A program made the translations under genes and the position numbers. A stretch of DNA of 64,000 bases from Allacma fusca (lineage: Eukaryota > Arthropoda > Collembola > Symphypleona > Sminthuridae). The notes under the pieces were generated by a model, which worked only from the letters and a program-made list of their open reading frames with translations, had not been told where the DNA came from and did not search any database. This document shows positions 10,973-21,085 of the stretch, piece after piece (position 1 is the first letter of the stretch; each line of letters begins with the position of its first letter). Location of the stretch: positions 65,521,067-65,585,066 of the forward strand of contig OX359245.1 of assembly GCA_947179485.1 (NCBI GenBank), in the 5' to 3' direction.

Positions 10973-12199
10973 ATTGTTATCATGGCCAATTTGCTGGAAA
11001 TACCTACAGCTTGCAAATTTTCTGCTCCAAGTTTCTTTGAATTTCATCTATGAGGAGGAAATTCTCTAACAATGTGAAGCAAACTCGGGCTTTTTAAAGA
11101 TTTTAAAATTAGGAACTTCGTAGGTGTACAATTAGTTCTATGGTTCGCACCTAAGCTGAGAACCGTTGAGATGGTCAGTAAAGTAATTATGTATTATGAC
11201 CAGACCAGATCACAGAACCATGGTCGTAAAAGTACGCAAAATAAACATTTATGATTTAACGAAATGTATGGATTTAGATTGGAGGCTGGAATTATCCCCA
11301 TGCTTCCAATGGAATTTGAAAGACTCGCCACTTGTAGTAATAGGTAATTTTAAATAATCAATCATATTTCCAGGGGATGAATACCCTAAAAAATACGTTG
11401 TATCCACATTCACTATTGATTTGGCTCCTAATTTTTCAGGCACCCCTGCATTGCTGTATGCTATTATGTACCTATCTGTAATAATTACATTACTTGTACT
11501 AGTCAGCATTTCCGTTTTATGTTTGCCGTACTTTTTTGTAGACGTGCAACATGACATTACCACTGTTAGAGTTCCATAATTCTTGAAATAAACTGGTTAT
11601 TCGACCCGTTGCCTATCTCCGAGAACATTACAAGTCTCCGTCCCACGTACTGATATATCTGAGAAGCTAAAGAGTAGCATCCATCCAAAACCCATAGTTC
11701 AGCTCATACTTTTTGAGTTATCTCCAATATAAATTTTTTGGAATTTCGGAAAATAGAAAACCTAAGTCCAAGTTGCACATTTATGACCTAAACTAACATT
11801 GACTGGGCTTGTTACAAAATTTTAAGGAAGAAGGTGTCGAACACAGACAATTTTATTATACCGCTTCGCTTTATAAATATGTAGTTTTTATTGGCACCAT
11901 GCTTTCTTACAAATACATTAATACACAACATCTTTAATCAAATCTCAAATTTCCTGGCTAAATTAAAAATTCTGTTACTAACAATAAGTAAAAATGTCAC
12001 TGTATAGATTCAAAATTTCGTAGAAACTGATGGGTCTGCTGTCTTGCACACTTGCAAGACCCATCAGTACCATATAACCACTCGAATGTACATACGTACA
12101 CACAAGCACAGTATTCTGTAATACCACTACTTAAACTGGATTTAAATCAGATCATCATCACGGATCAATGATACCCAACCACCACTTAATTCCATGGAG
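10973..12199. other. Array spacer and type I 3' flank
   Basis: No supported gene. A 104-codon minus ORF at 11249-11563 is paralogous to broken sequence at about 41050-41390, so it is not treated as a gene. From 11600 on it is the type I flank with AATAAA (minus strand) at 11892-11887. Confidence 0.5.
11887..11892 (-). terminator. Candidate polyadenylation signal AATAAA
   Basis: It lies 308 nt past the stop of the gene at 12200-13225, in the conserved context accaataaaaactac (minus strand; here one base differs) that recurs at the same distance behind other copies. Confidence 0.5.
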
Positions 12200-13225
12200 T
12201 TATTCCTGTATTGACCAATTTATTCTTTCAGTATTCAGACACACTACAGGTAATTCGTGGCAAAATGAGTAGTGCATGCAGAGCTCTTTCTCCGAAAATA
12301 AAGCGTAATTGCACTCTTTACAAATAAAAATCTCAAAGCGTGCTTCATTGGAGGATTCATTCATTTCCTGGTCATCCCACGAGTCGAGTTGAGCATCCTG
12401 TAAATAAAATTCTTCCTCACGTTCAAGTAAATCTTGCAAATGATTTGGTACTTTGTTGCCTTGTTTACTTGACGAATTCAAATCATAAATTTTCGCATAT
12501 TTATCCGATGGCACAGTCGTTATTTCAGAAGGGATCTTACACTTGAGTGACTTTCCTCTAGATTGCAATCGCTTTTGAGGGGCCAAGGCCCTTCGTAGCT
12601 TTGCAGGGTGTTCGATTTTGCTCAAGTTTCCTCGTATATGGTTTTTATGATGGATTTTTAAACGAGACCTGTACGTGGAAGAGTAATTGCAATGTTGACA
12701 TTTGAACGGTCTCTCTCCGGAGTGTTGTCTTTCGTGGGTTTTTAATTGCGAGCTTTGATTAGAAACATAAGGACAGTGTTGACACTTGAAAGGCTTGTAC
12801 CCTGTATGGGTTCGTTCGTGAGTTTTCAAACTAGATTTATGAGCTGATTTAAAAGAGCAGTGTCGACGTCGACACTTAAACGGCTTCTCTCCCGTATGGA
12901 TCCTTTCGTGAATTTCCAAAGTAGATTTTCGAACGGTAGCAAAAGGGCAGAATGGACACTTATGAGGCCTCTCACCTCTATGCCGTTGTTCGTGTCCTTT
13001 CAAACTAAACTTATAAGCTGTTTTGAAAGGGCAGTGTCGGCATTTAAACGGTGTCTCGCCTGTATGCACTCTTCCATGGATTTTCAATGCATAGTCATTT
13101 TTACTAGCGTATGAGCAATGCTGGCATTTGTGAGGTCTCTGACCTGTACGGATTGGATGGGGGCTTTTTAAATTATTGAGTTCTGTTGAGGCCCCAGACA
13201 GTTGAGTTTTGGATTTTTTCCCCAT
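12200..13225 (-). CDS. C2H2 poly-zinc-finger protein, 6 fingers plus terminal finger, 341 aa
   Basis: Array-family DNA-binding protein. It starts MGKKSKTQLSGAS, with the usual Pro of the LSPGAS motif deleted. Six fingers span about residue 32 to 201, one fewer than the seven-finger copies. Finger 4 is unusual: its Cys pair is C-RRRH-C (four residues between instead of two), caused by a 6-bp duplication in 'gtcgacgtcgacac' near 12865. Zn ligands are all present, but the longer knuckle may alter that finger. The tail has an acidic stretch and the last finger at about 302-323, ending NWSIQE. The 3' flank is type I with AATAAA 308 nt downstream. Confidence 0.92.
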   Translation of the reverse strand: MGKKSKTQLSGASTELNNLKSPHPIRTGQRPHKCQHCSYASKNDYALKIHGRVHTGETPFKCRHCPFKTAYKFSLKGHEQRHRGERPHKCPFCPFATVRKSTLEIHERIHTGEKPFKCRRRHCSFKSAHKSSLKTHERTHTGYKPFKCQHCPYVSNQSSQLKTHERQHSGERPFKCQHCNYSSTYRSRLKIHHKNHIRGNLSKIEHPAKLRRALAPQKRLQSRGKSLKCKIPSEITTVPSDKYAKIYDLNSSSKQGNKVPNHLQDLLEREEEFYLQDAQLDSWDDQEMNESSNEARFEIFICKECNYALFSEKELCMHYSFCHELPVVCLNTERINWSIQE

Positions 13226-15091
13226 CGTGTGGTTTGCTTAGTTTTTTTTGACCGGTTAACTGTAATGATTAGAGTGGCTTTAAATTTTGAAATACTGCTT
13301 GCCGACAAAGCTTTTTGCTTGAGTCAATTTGTAATAGTTAAACGCTACAGGATTTAAAAAAAAAATGAAGTACATAGGTGCATACGCCAAAATGTAAATA
13401 AGTTAATATGCTTACGTTCGTCCGAAATTTGATCCCACCTCGACGGTTTTAATATAAAACGATAATTTCAGCACTGGTAGTAGTTAAGCCGAACAATCAG
13501 GAAGAGCAACAACTGATTGGACACAAGACACAACTCCTGATTATGTTCCGATAAAACACGTGATAATTGTGTAAATGGGGAAAATTTCAGTGCAATCATG
13601 TCTATACGTATCAAGAGCAACTTAACACCTACAACACAAACTATGTATACTCAACACGTTAAAAATACCAGCAAAACCATTGATAGGATAGAGAGCTCAT
13701 GACACGCTCTGTATAAATTGTAAATGTGTATTTGATTTTTTCAGTTTACGAAAGAATATAAGGACCGAAGGAATACAGGACCTGACAGTACTACGGGAGT
13801 TACAGCTAAAAGAACCACTCCATGAGACACTCCTTTGGAATTCTGACAATTGTGATAAGAAAGAAGGAAAGGCAAGGAGCTGCAGTGGGTTCGTATAACG
13901 ACTGTCTGTGAGCAGAAGCAATAGTTTAAAATCATTCAACAATGTTTTGGGCATTTCCATTTACAAGGTATAGAAAAAGGAAGGCCTTCAAGTAGCTTTT
14001 TAAACAAATTCGCTGGCTAAAAGCAACGATTTGATAGCTATTCCATTGCCCTTGCACAATTTAATAGAATTGAACCACTTGCAGGGTTATGAGTCTCACA
14101 TTTCTTGAGATAAATTTGTAATTCGACCTTTTGCCTATCTCCGAGAACAGTCTTCACCCATGTACACACACGTATCTATATCTGACAAGCTAAAAATCAT
14201 CATCTATCCAAAACCCGTAGTTCAGCTCTTCCTTTTTGAGTCATTTTCATTTTCCATTTTTTACAATTTTTGTGATTTCGGAGTCTAAGCTACACATCTA
14301 TGAGTTATGCAAACATTACCTGCGCTTATTTCAAATTTTTAAGTTGAGCCGTTCATAACTTTGATCATATAGAATCTTCGCTTCATAAATATGTATGTTT
14401 TATTGGCAGGCTGCTTTTATACTATTAATAAACATGCAGGACATGTTCAATCGAATTAAAATCAAATTTCCAAAATACAAATACAAATTCTGGTGATATG
14501 TACAAAATATCACTGTAAATATATATATATATATACAATATAAGAGTTCTCTCGAATATGGGGTTTTAAAAATTTTGGAAAATATGAAAATCTGAGAACA
14601 ACTGTAAAATCTATGAACTTTAATTGTTTAAAATCAAACATTGCATGTATTGGTTTCACATTTTTAAGTTGAGCTGTTCAAACGTTTTATCCCGTACAAG
14701 CAGATTTCGAACAGAGACAATTTTACAATACCGATTCGCTTCATAAATATGTAATTAGTTTTTATTGGTAGCATGCTTTCATACACACATACTAGTACAT
14801 AAGACATTTTTAATCGAATCTCAAATTTCATAGCTAAATGAAAATCTTTGGTGACGAACTGAAAACTGGTACTGAGATGTAACTGTATAAATATTTCACT
14901 GAATACATTCAAAATTTCGCAGAAAGCGGTTGACACATTTGCAAGACACATCAAGACTATACAAACGATCGAGTGTACGTACACACAAACAGAGTATTCT
15001 GTAATAGCACTACTACAACAGGAGATCATCAATTTAAATCAGAACATGATCAAGAACCAATGACTCGCAACCACGACTTATTTCCATGAAA
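13226..15091. other. 5' flank of one gene and 3' flank of the next
   Basis: No gene. Leader block 13226-13350, spacer blocks at 13440-13600 and 13680-13960, then AT-rich sequence with a short TA run near 14520, then type I 3' flank from about 14640. Within it 'caagaaccaatgactcgcaa' (15050-15069) is shared with the 3' flank of the gene at 25626. Confidence 0.6.
14761..14766 (-). terminator. Candidate polyadenylation signal AATAAA
   Basis: AATAAA on the minus strand 326 nt beyond the stop of the gene at 15092-16030, in the conserved type I flank. Confidence 0.5.
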
Positions 15092-16030
15092 TTATTGCTG
15101 CATTGTGCAATCTGTTATTTCAGTATTCAGACTGACTACAGGTAATTTATGGCAAAATGAGTAGTGCATGCAGAGCTCTTTCTCAGACAATAAAGCGTAA
15201 TTGCACTCTTTACAAATAAACATTTCAAAGCATGCTTGATTTGAGGATTCGTTAATTTCCAGGTCATCCGACGACTCCAGTTGAGTATCCTGACAATAAA
15301 ATTCGTCCTCACGTCCAAGTAAGTCTTGCAAGTGAGATGGCACTCTACTGCCTGGTTTCCTTGAAGAATCCAAATCAGTAATTTTCGCATATTTCTCTGA
15401 TGGCACAGTTGTTGTTTCAGGAGGGATCTTACACTTGAGTGATTTTCTTCCAGACTGCAATCCTTTCTGAGTGGCCAAAGATCTTCGTAGCTTTGCAGCG
15501 TGTTCGAGTTTGCTCAGGTTTCCTCGCATATGTATTTTTTGATGGATTTTTAAACCGGAACTGCGCGATGAAACGTAATTGCAACGTTGACATTTGAACG
15601 GTCCCTCACCGGAGTGTGTTCTTTCGTGGAGTATTAAATGCGCCCTTTGAATACCAGTATAAGGACAGTGTTGACACTTAAAAGGCTCGTCCCCTGTATG
15701 GTTTCTTTCGTGCATTTTCAAACTAGATTTATAAGCTGATTTAAAAGAGCAGTATCGACACTTCAGAGGCCTATCCCCTGTATGGGTTCGTTCGTGACTT
15801 GTCAAACTGTATTTATAAGCTGATTTAAAAGAGCAATGCCGACATTTAAATGGTTTCTCGCCGGTATGGACTCTTTGATGGGTTTTCCAATGACCGTAGT
15901 TTCTACTAGCGTAGGAGCAATGTTGGCATTTGTGAGGCTTATTTACTGGACGGGTTCGGTCGGGTCTTTTTAAATTTTTGCGTTTTGTTGAGGCGCCAGG
16001 GGACAGTTGAGTTTTGGAGTGTTTCCCCAT
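15092..16030 (-). CDS. C2H2 poly-zinc-finger protein, 5 fingers plus terminal finger, 312 aa
   Basis: Shortest intact array member. It starts MGKHSKTQLSPGAST; five fingers occupy about residues 33 to 172, so two or three middle fingers of the longer paralogs are absent. Finger 1 has Trp in place of the structural Leu (GHWKTH), which may weaken its fold. Tail residues ATQKGLQSGRKS and the end TEITDCTMQQ match the gene at 25626-26816, whereas the last canonical finger (CQRCNY...SSGLKIH) and the 5' flank match the gene at 31558-32658. It therefore looks like a recombinant between two relatives. Last finger about 273-294, with ALLSEKE instead of ALFSEKE. Confidence 0.92.
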   Translation of the reverse strand: MGKHSKTQLSPGASTKRKNLKRPDRTRPVNKPHKCQHCSYASRNYGHWKTHQRVHTGEKPFKCRHCSFKSAYKYSLTSHERTHTGDRPLKCRYCSFKSAYKSSLKMHERNHTGDEPFKCQHCPYTGIQRAHLILHERTHSGEGPFKCQRCNYVSSRSSGLKIHQKIHMRGNLSKLEHAAKLRRSLATQKGLQSGRKSLKCKIPPETTTVPSEKYAKITDLDSSRKPGSRVPSHLQDLLGREDEFYCQDTQLESSDDLEINESSNQACFEMFICKECNYALLSEKELCMHYSFCHKLPVVSLNTEITDCTMQQ

Positions 16031-17138
16031 CGTCTAGGTTGGTTACCGTTTTTTGAGTGAGTAACTGTAATAAATAAATAGAATTGCTTTAAATTTTCAA
16101 ATACTGATTACCGACAAAGCTATTTGCTTGCATGAATTTGAAATGCTTAAACGCCGTTGACATTTTTTAAAATGAAACAAGCAAACTCAAAGTTTAATTA
16201 ACTTAATTTAGTTACATGGTAAGTATTGCAAAAAAAAAGCACAAGAGTAAGCTAGAAGCATTTAAAAAAAATTACTCATACCGTGAGGGATGTAATAAAT
16301 ATGATAACAAAAATCACTTCAAAATGAAACTTTCGGAACTGAACTAAGGATTTTTATTTCAGCGATAATCCAGTTGCACGGCTTACGCCAAAAGCAAAAA
16401 TCTTTTAAATATTTACGGCCACCGAAACTTGATCCCACCTTGACTGTTTCAATATTAAACCATCACTTAAGCACTGGTAGTAGTTAAGCCGAACAATCAG
16501 GAAGAATAAGAAGTTAGTGTACACATCTTTAATTACGTTTCCATAAAGCACCTGTAAGACTGTAATAATTACGTAAATGGCGAAACATTCAGTGGAATCA
16601 TGTCTACGTATCAAGATCAACTTAACACCTACAACCAAACATGGGCGCCTGCCAGTGGTCGAACTTTGATTCATCAATACCATACTCTAGTGTTGTGGTT
16701 CTACTGGAATTAATTGTAATCATGAACTAAAAATCTATTGATCTTAAAAGCAATAGAAACGAAAGCCAATAAAGCTCATGGGATATTATATTAATAATGA
16801 AATTAATGCGAAGTAGAAGTTTGTTTTATAGTATTGCATTGTTTGTATAAATTAAGATAATTTTAGTTCAAGATTAAAACTAATACTAAATGAATCAGAA
16901 TAATAATTCGTACGAATCTGAAAGTTCACATAACCTAATATGCAGAAAGGAGAAAAATTTAAAATACTTGTAATTTACTGTTGAGAACATAAATATTAAA
17001 AATGTTTTAAATAATAATTGTGTACACATATGCTAATTTCCGTTTTAATTATTTCAGTAAATACTTAAGTTTTGAAGAAACAAAAAGGGAAATAATAAAA
17101 AAAGTGCAACAAATAATTATCGTTGGGGAATCTTGAGA
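16031..17138. other. 5' flank paralogous to 32659-34690
   Basis: No gene. 16031-16660 matches the 5' flank of the gene at 31558-32658, and 16705-17138 matches about 34347-34780. Between them this copy lacks about 1 kb found at 33284-34330 and instead shows 'CAGTGGTCGAACTTTGATTC' at 16663, the left end of the hAT family seen complete at 50593-51225; no matching right end is present here. Confidence 0.6.
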
Positions 17139-17363
17139 TCACGGCCATTTTATTAATAATAAAATAAAATGGCCAAATGGCTTTTTGAAAGAAAACAGGC
17201 AGGCTCTACGATTAGGCACTTCATTTGCCCATCTTCGCCTACAACACAATCTACTCATAATAATGTAGTCTATACCAGCAGAGCTATTGAAGGGGTGGAG
17301 ATGGAGAGTCCATGAGGCCAATGAGGCGCCGGGGGATGGTTGAGTTTTGTTTTGTTTTCCCAT
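17139..17363 (-). pseudogene. N-terminal stub of a zinc-finger gene
   Basis: The ORF begins MGKQNKTQPSPGAS, the exact array N-terminus, then continues into LASWTLHLHPFN, which is spacer sequence (minus strand of the 'gagagtccatgaggc' block). All fingers are missing. The junction lies in atgaggcg, a string present both in the spacer (gtccatgaggcg) and in the gene start (atgaggcgcc), so a deletion between these short repeats explains it. The same junction is at 34949-34992. Confidence 0.75.
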
Positions 17364-17738
17364 TGTGTGTGTTGTTTAGTGTATTTTGACTGCGTAATTG
17401 TAATAACTAGAGTTGCCACTACTCTGAAATTGAAATAACTTCATATGGTTACAAAATAGGCATTCCAAAACTAAGCATTAGAGTAAATTGGAATCCTTTA
17501 TAAAAAATCAGCCATACATTGCGGTATGTAATAATTGTGATAACAAAAATCCCATCCAAATGACACACATGCAATATGTATTTACGACCACCGAAACTTG
17601 ATCCCATCTCGACTGCTTTAATATAAAGCGATCATTTCACCACTGGTAGTAATTAAGTCGAAGAATCAGGAAGAGCAAGAAGAGGGTGTACACACCCCTA
17701 ATTACGTTTCCATAAAACACCTGTAAGTCTGTAACAAT
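17364..17738. other. Leader and first spacer block after the N-terminal stub
   Basis: No gene. It shows the leader (gtgttgtttagtgtattttgactg), 'attccaaaactaagcatt...agtaaattgg', and the 'cactggtagtaattaagtcg' block up to the hAT insertion point. Confidence 0.6.
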
Positions 17739-18624
17739 TAGGGAATGTCGATTGAAAATGCCCTTGCATATATGCCTGCCAAGCTGAATATGCCCAAAAT
17801 GCCTGCCAACGTGCCATGTATTTTTGGACATAGTGGCACTTCAGGAAAACGCCCTGAATTTGGGCATATTCGACATTTTAGTCATTTTCAGCCAGGAATA
17901 TTCTGCATTTCTGGTAGATAAAACTCAGTAATACAATCGAGCCAAAAATGCCACTATTCACTATTAAAATGAAATCCTATTAAAGGCGTACACGGCAATT
18001 TTGTTTAAATGTATTATATTTCAAAAGATACTCGCTGTATACCATACAGACACTTTATATTGAATTATTGATGAATGCAATGTTGTTGTATTTTGTATAA
18101 AGTTAATCAGAAGACTCGAGTGATAAATACGTCATTAACAAATCCTCCCCATAAGAACTTTGATTTGTATAACTTTCATCCTCATGTATTCTTTTATGCT
18201 CCACCTCCAGCGTAAATAAAATTTCTCAAATTTTCTTCCAGGTTGGCATAGTTTATTGCATTCCAAAATGTGAGTTTTGTCCAGTAGTAAGAATGGTTAG
18301 ACGTTTTAAAAACTACAACTCCTACAATTGTCTACTGTCCAGATTTATTTACCTGTGTGCTAAAACCGTCGAGTAATCGTTTTTAGTGAGCGGGGTAGTG
18401 TGCAGTAGTAGCAGTGACCAATAGCGCCTGGAAAAGGTAATCGACCCGAAAATTTGAACTGAATATGCCCAAAATGCCGAATATGCCCAGGAATGAAAAT
18501 GCCCGTGCCGAATATGCCCAAAATCTACGTATTTGCCCAAAGTTGAAAATGACCAAAATGCCATGGCATTTTGGGCAGGCATTATGCCCAATATGCCACG
18601 GCATTTTGAAATCGAAAATCCCTA
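17739..18624. mobile_element. hAT-like MITE, TIR TAGGGAATGTCGATT, ATGCCC repeats
   Basis: 886 bp. The left end TAGGGAATGTCGATT pairs with the right end AATCGAAAATCCCTA with two mismatches. Exact 8-bp duplication gtaacaat at 17731-17738 and 18625-18632; paralogous spacers have the empty site 'tctgtaataattacg'. Both ends are packed with AAATGCCC/ATATGCCC and the complement GGCATATT. No transposase ORF. Confidence 0.9.
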
Positions 18625-19194
18625 GTAACAATTACGTAAATGGCAAAAAATTCTGTGGAATCTTGTCTAAGTATCCAGAGCAATTGAACAACACACTTAT
18701 ACAACACAAACTATACACAACAATATTGACTATGCTAGCAGAGCCTTTGAAGTGATGGAGAGTCCATGAGGCGTGCTGCATAAATTGTAAATGTGCAATT
18801 GATCCAATGTTTTACGTTCAGGTCCCCGTAGTTACAAAACAGACAGCAGATACATACGTATGTAATTATGTAATTATACTTGTTTGTAGTGTTGAATTGA
18901 TTAAGGCCGACTTCCACTTAAACGGCCTTCAATTTACATGAAATTTTGCCCCCTGACCCCTTCAATCTTAATGTCAGTGCGAAGGTAAGAGCGTTCAGAA
19001 CAACCACATTGTGAATGCATAGAGTGATTTGAAACATTGACCACTCCCTGAAACGAATAAAGGAGTGACGATGGAATCAAAAGCATTCAATTCCCCAATT
19101 CTAACCACTTTCTTTTCACGATTTTATAAAATTTACTGCATTAACAATTAGATCATATAGGTCAATTTTATGGACGTAATTTCACAGTCGTCAT
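18625..19194. other. Array spacer after the element
   Basis: No gene. Continues the interrupted spacer (attacgtaaatggc, gagagtccatgaggcg), then 'cggccttcaatttacatg' and 'accactccctgaaacgaataaagg', also present at about 2640-2880 and 30400-30640. Confidence 0.6.
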
Positions 19195-19400
19195 TTAAAC
19201 GGTGTTTCTCCGGAGTGTGTCCTTTCGTGGTTTTTCAAGTGCCGTGTATTACTGGCAGCGCGGTGATAATTTGCGTTTGAAATTCAAACCGTTTTCCCCC
19301 GCTATGCATTATTTCATGGAGCACCCTAATCAGTTCCAGCATTGGAGCACTGTCGACATTTACAATGCTAATCCCTGTATGGTTGCGTTCGTGTTCCTTT

Positions 19401-21003
19401 TAAGGTTCTCAACGGATCGGATATATCCGAACGGATACGGATCGGATACGGATACGGATAGGATAAAATTGTAGATTATCCGATCCGATATTTATCCAAA
19501 CGGATCGGTTGTCATTCACATTCAAAAAAAAATCCCGGATAGGATCGGATACTACTACATAAAATATCCGAACTGATCGGATGGAGACTTTTTGTTTTAC
19601 GGATAGTCCGACGTATAACCGCGGATAAACGAATTTTTGAAATCAAGACTACCACTCAAACCTCAAACAATTGTTATCTGCTGCAATCATCGACAGGACA
19701 TTAGTTCGGCATTTTCTCAAAACGTTTATACTTTTTTCAGTTTATGTAGCCTTTGTAGCAAACAGAACCTCACGAATATAAACATGCCGTCAAGTATTTA
19801 TGTTTTGACCAGAAATTCTGTCATATTTTGCATTTCAGCTGTTCATTCTAGTTACCTGTTCTTATAGGCTTCAAATTGTTAAAGCTCTTCAGTAAGTTAA
19901 TTTTTGAGAATACCTGATGATGTGCGAAACAAAAGAACTCAATTTTTAAATTATTTATAATAAATGTTTTGCCAAACAAACATTATGTGCACGGTTTCTT
20001 CTGTCATTACAATAAGTTAAAAGTTAATAGTGTATTGTATTTAAAACTAAAAGCCAAACTATAGGATCGGTTTCAACTTCTACAATTGATTCGTGTATCC
20101 ACAGATAGGATCGGATAGCTCCTTTTTCGTATCCGACGCATACCTCGGCAAAAATTTTGAACTCGAACTCGCACTCAGTCAAACGTGTGCAAGGTCTCTA
20201 AGCCTCGAACTCACTGAGGCACTGAACTCTAAGTAATTCTTTGCCTCGAACTCGAACTCGGAGGCTCGTTTATTACCCTTTGGAACTCAGCCTCGAACTC
20301 ACGTAAGCCTCAATTTCCAGTTTCGTGAATCAAGTATACTGCCATTTAAATACATCAATTCAATTAAAAGCATTTTTTTCCACGTAATTTTTTAATTTCA
20401 ACTCTTCGAAATAATAGTAAGAATGGGAGTAAAATATTATACTTTATGTATCTACAAAAATCAAACATTAGTGCTTTCAGTTTTTTTCATTTTGTTTTAA
20501 GCGCTTAAACCATTATTTTGCACACGCTTCATTGACCGAATTCGATAAGAATCAATTCGCAGGTATATGCACAGCAATCGTTATTCCACAATATAAATAT
20601 TTAAGCATAGATGGAATTAGGAGGTTGGTGTTGGTGAGGTCCACATTTCGAACTCGCACTCATTCATTTGAGTTCTGCCATAAACGATTGGCTCTCAGCC
20701 TCAAGTCGCGGCGGCTTTTAAAACAGCTCCGAACTCGCACTCAAAACCAGGTTTTATGGAACTCGAATGTGAGCTGAGTTCGAGTTCGGAACTCAGAACT
20801 CATGAGTTCGCCGAGGTATGATCCGACGGCTTCGGATAGGATAAATACGTCATCCAAAAATTTACGGATAAGCTTCGGATAAGTTTATTTTTAATTCGAT
20901 GGACGCGGATAGGATCGGATACGCTTCAATTTTATCGGTCAAAATTCGGATCGGATAGGATACGGATAGGATAAGGGAATTATCCTACCCGTTGAGAACC
21001 TTA
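19401..21003. mobile_element. hAT-like element, family TAAGGTTCTCAACGG, GGATA repeats
   Basis: 1603 bp including a nested 682-bp element. Inverted ends TAAGGTTCTCAACGG and its near-exact complement at 20989-21003. Flanks gttccttt (19393-19400) and gttctttt (21004-21011) match at 7 of 8. Arrays of GGATCGGATACGGATA motifs start directly inside the TIR and run on the same strand at both ends. A close relative in opposite orientation is at 59090-59981, a variant at 53333-54288. Middle (19620-20100) is AT-rich without a convincing ORF. Confidence 0.9.
20139..20820. mobile_element. Nested hAT-like MITE, family CATACCTCGGC, GAACTC repeats
   Basis: 682 bp inside the preceding element. Ends CATACCTCGGC and GCCGAGGTATG are perfect inverted repeats. 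Exact duplication atccgacg at 20131-20138 and 20821-20828. CTCGAACTCGAACTC-like motifs fill both ends. A 5'-truncated second copy is at about 50470-51711. It inserted after its host element. Confidence 0.92.
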
Positions 21004-21085
21004 GTTCTTTTAAATGACCGCCGCCTTTAGTTGCTGCACAGTCGCATTGTTGGAATCTGTGCGGCCTTTCCCCAATAATAGTTCT

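Larger units (their letters stand above)
19195..21085 (-). pseudogene. Decayed zinc-finger relic split by a hAT-like element
   Basis: Before the insertion the minus strand shows LKNHERTHSGETPFK and further finger-like pieces with stops. After it (21004-21085) comes another short piece. It is paralogous to the relic at 2885-3180. The 1.6-kb element at 19401-21003 sits in it. Confidence 0.55.

Noticed and set aside
11249-11563. 104-codon minus ORF
   Set aside because: The paralogous stretch at 41050-41390 has stops and indels; no recognisable motif.
14510-14545. TA-rich run as a regulatory element
   Set aside because: Simple dinucleotide run with no supporting context.
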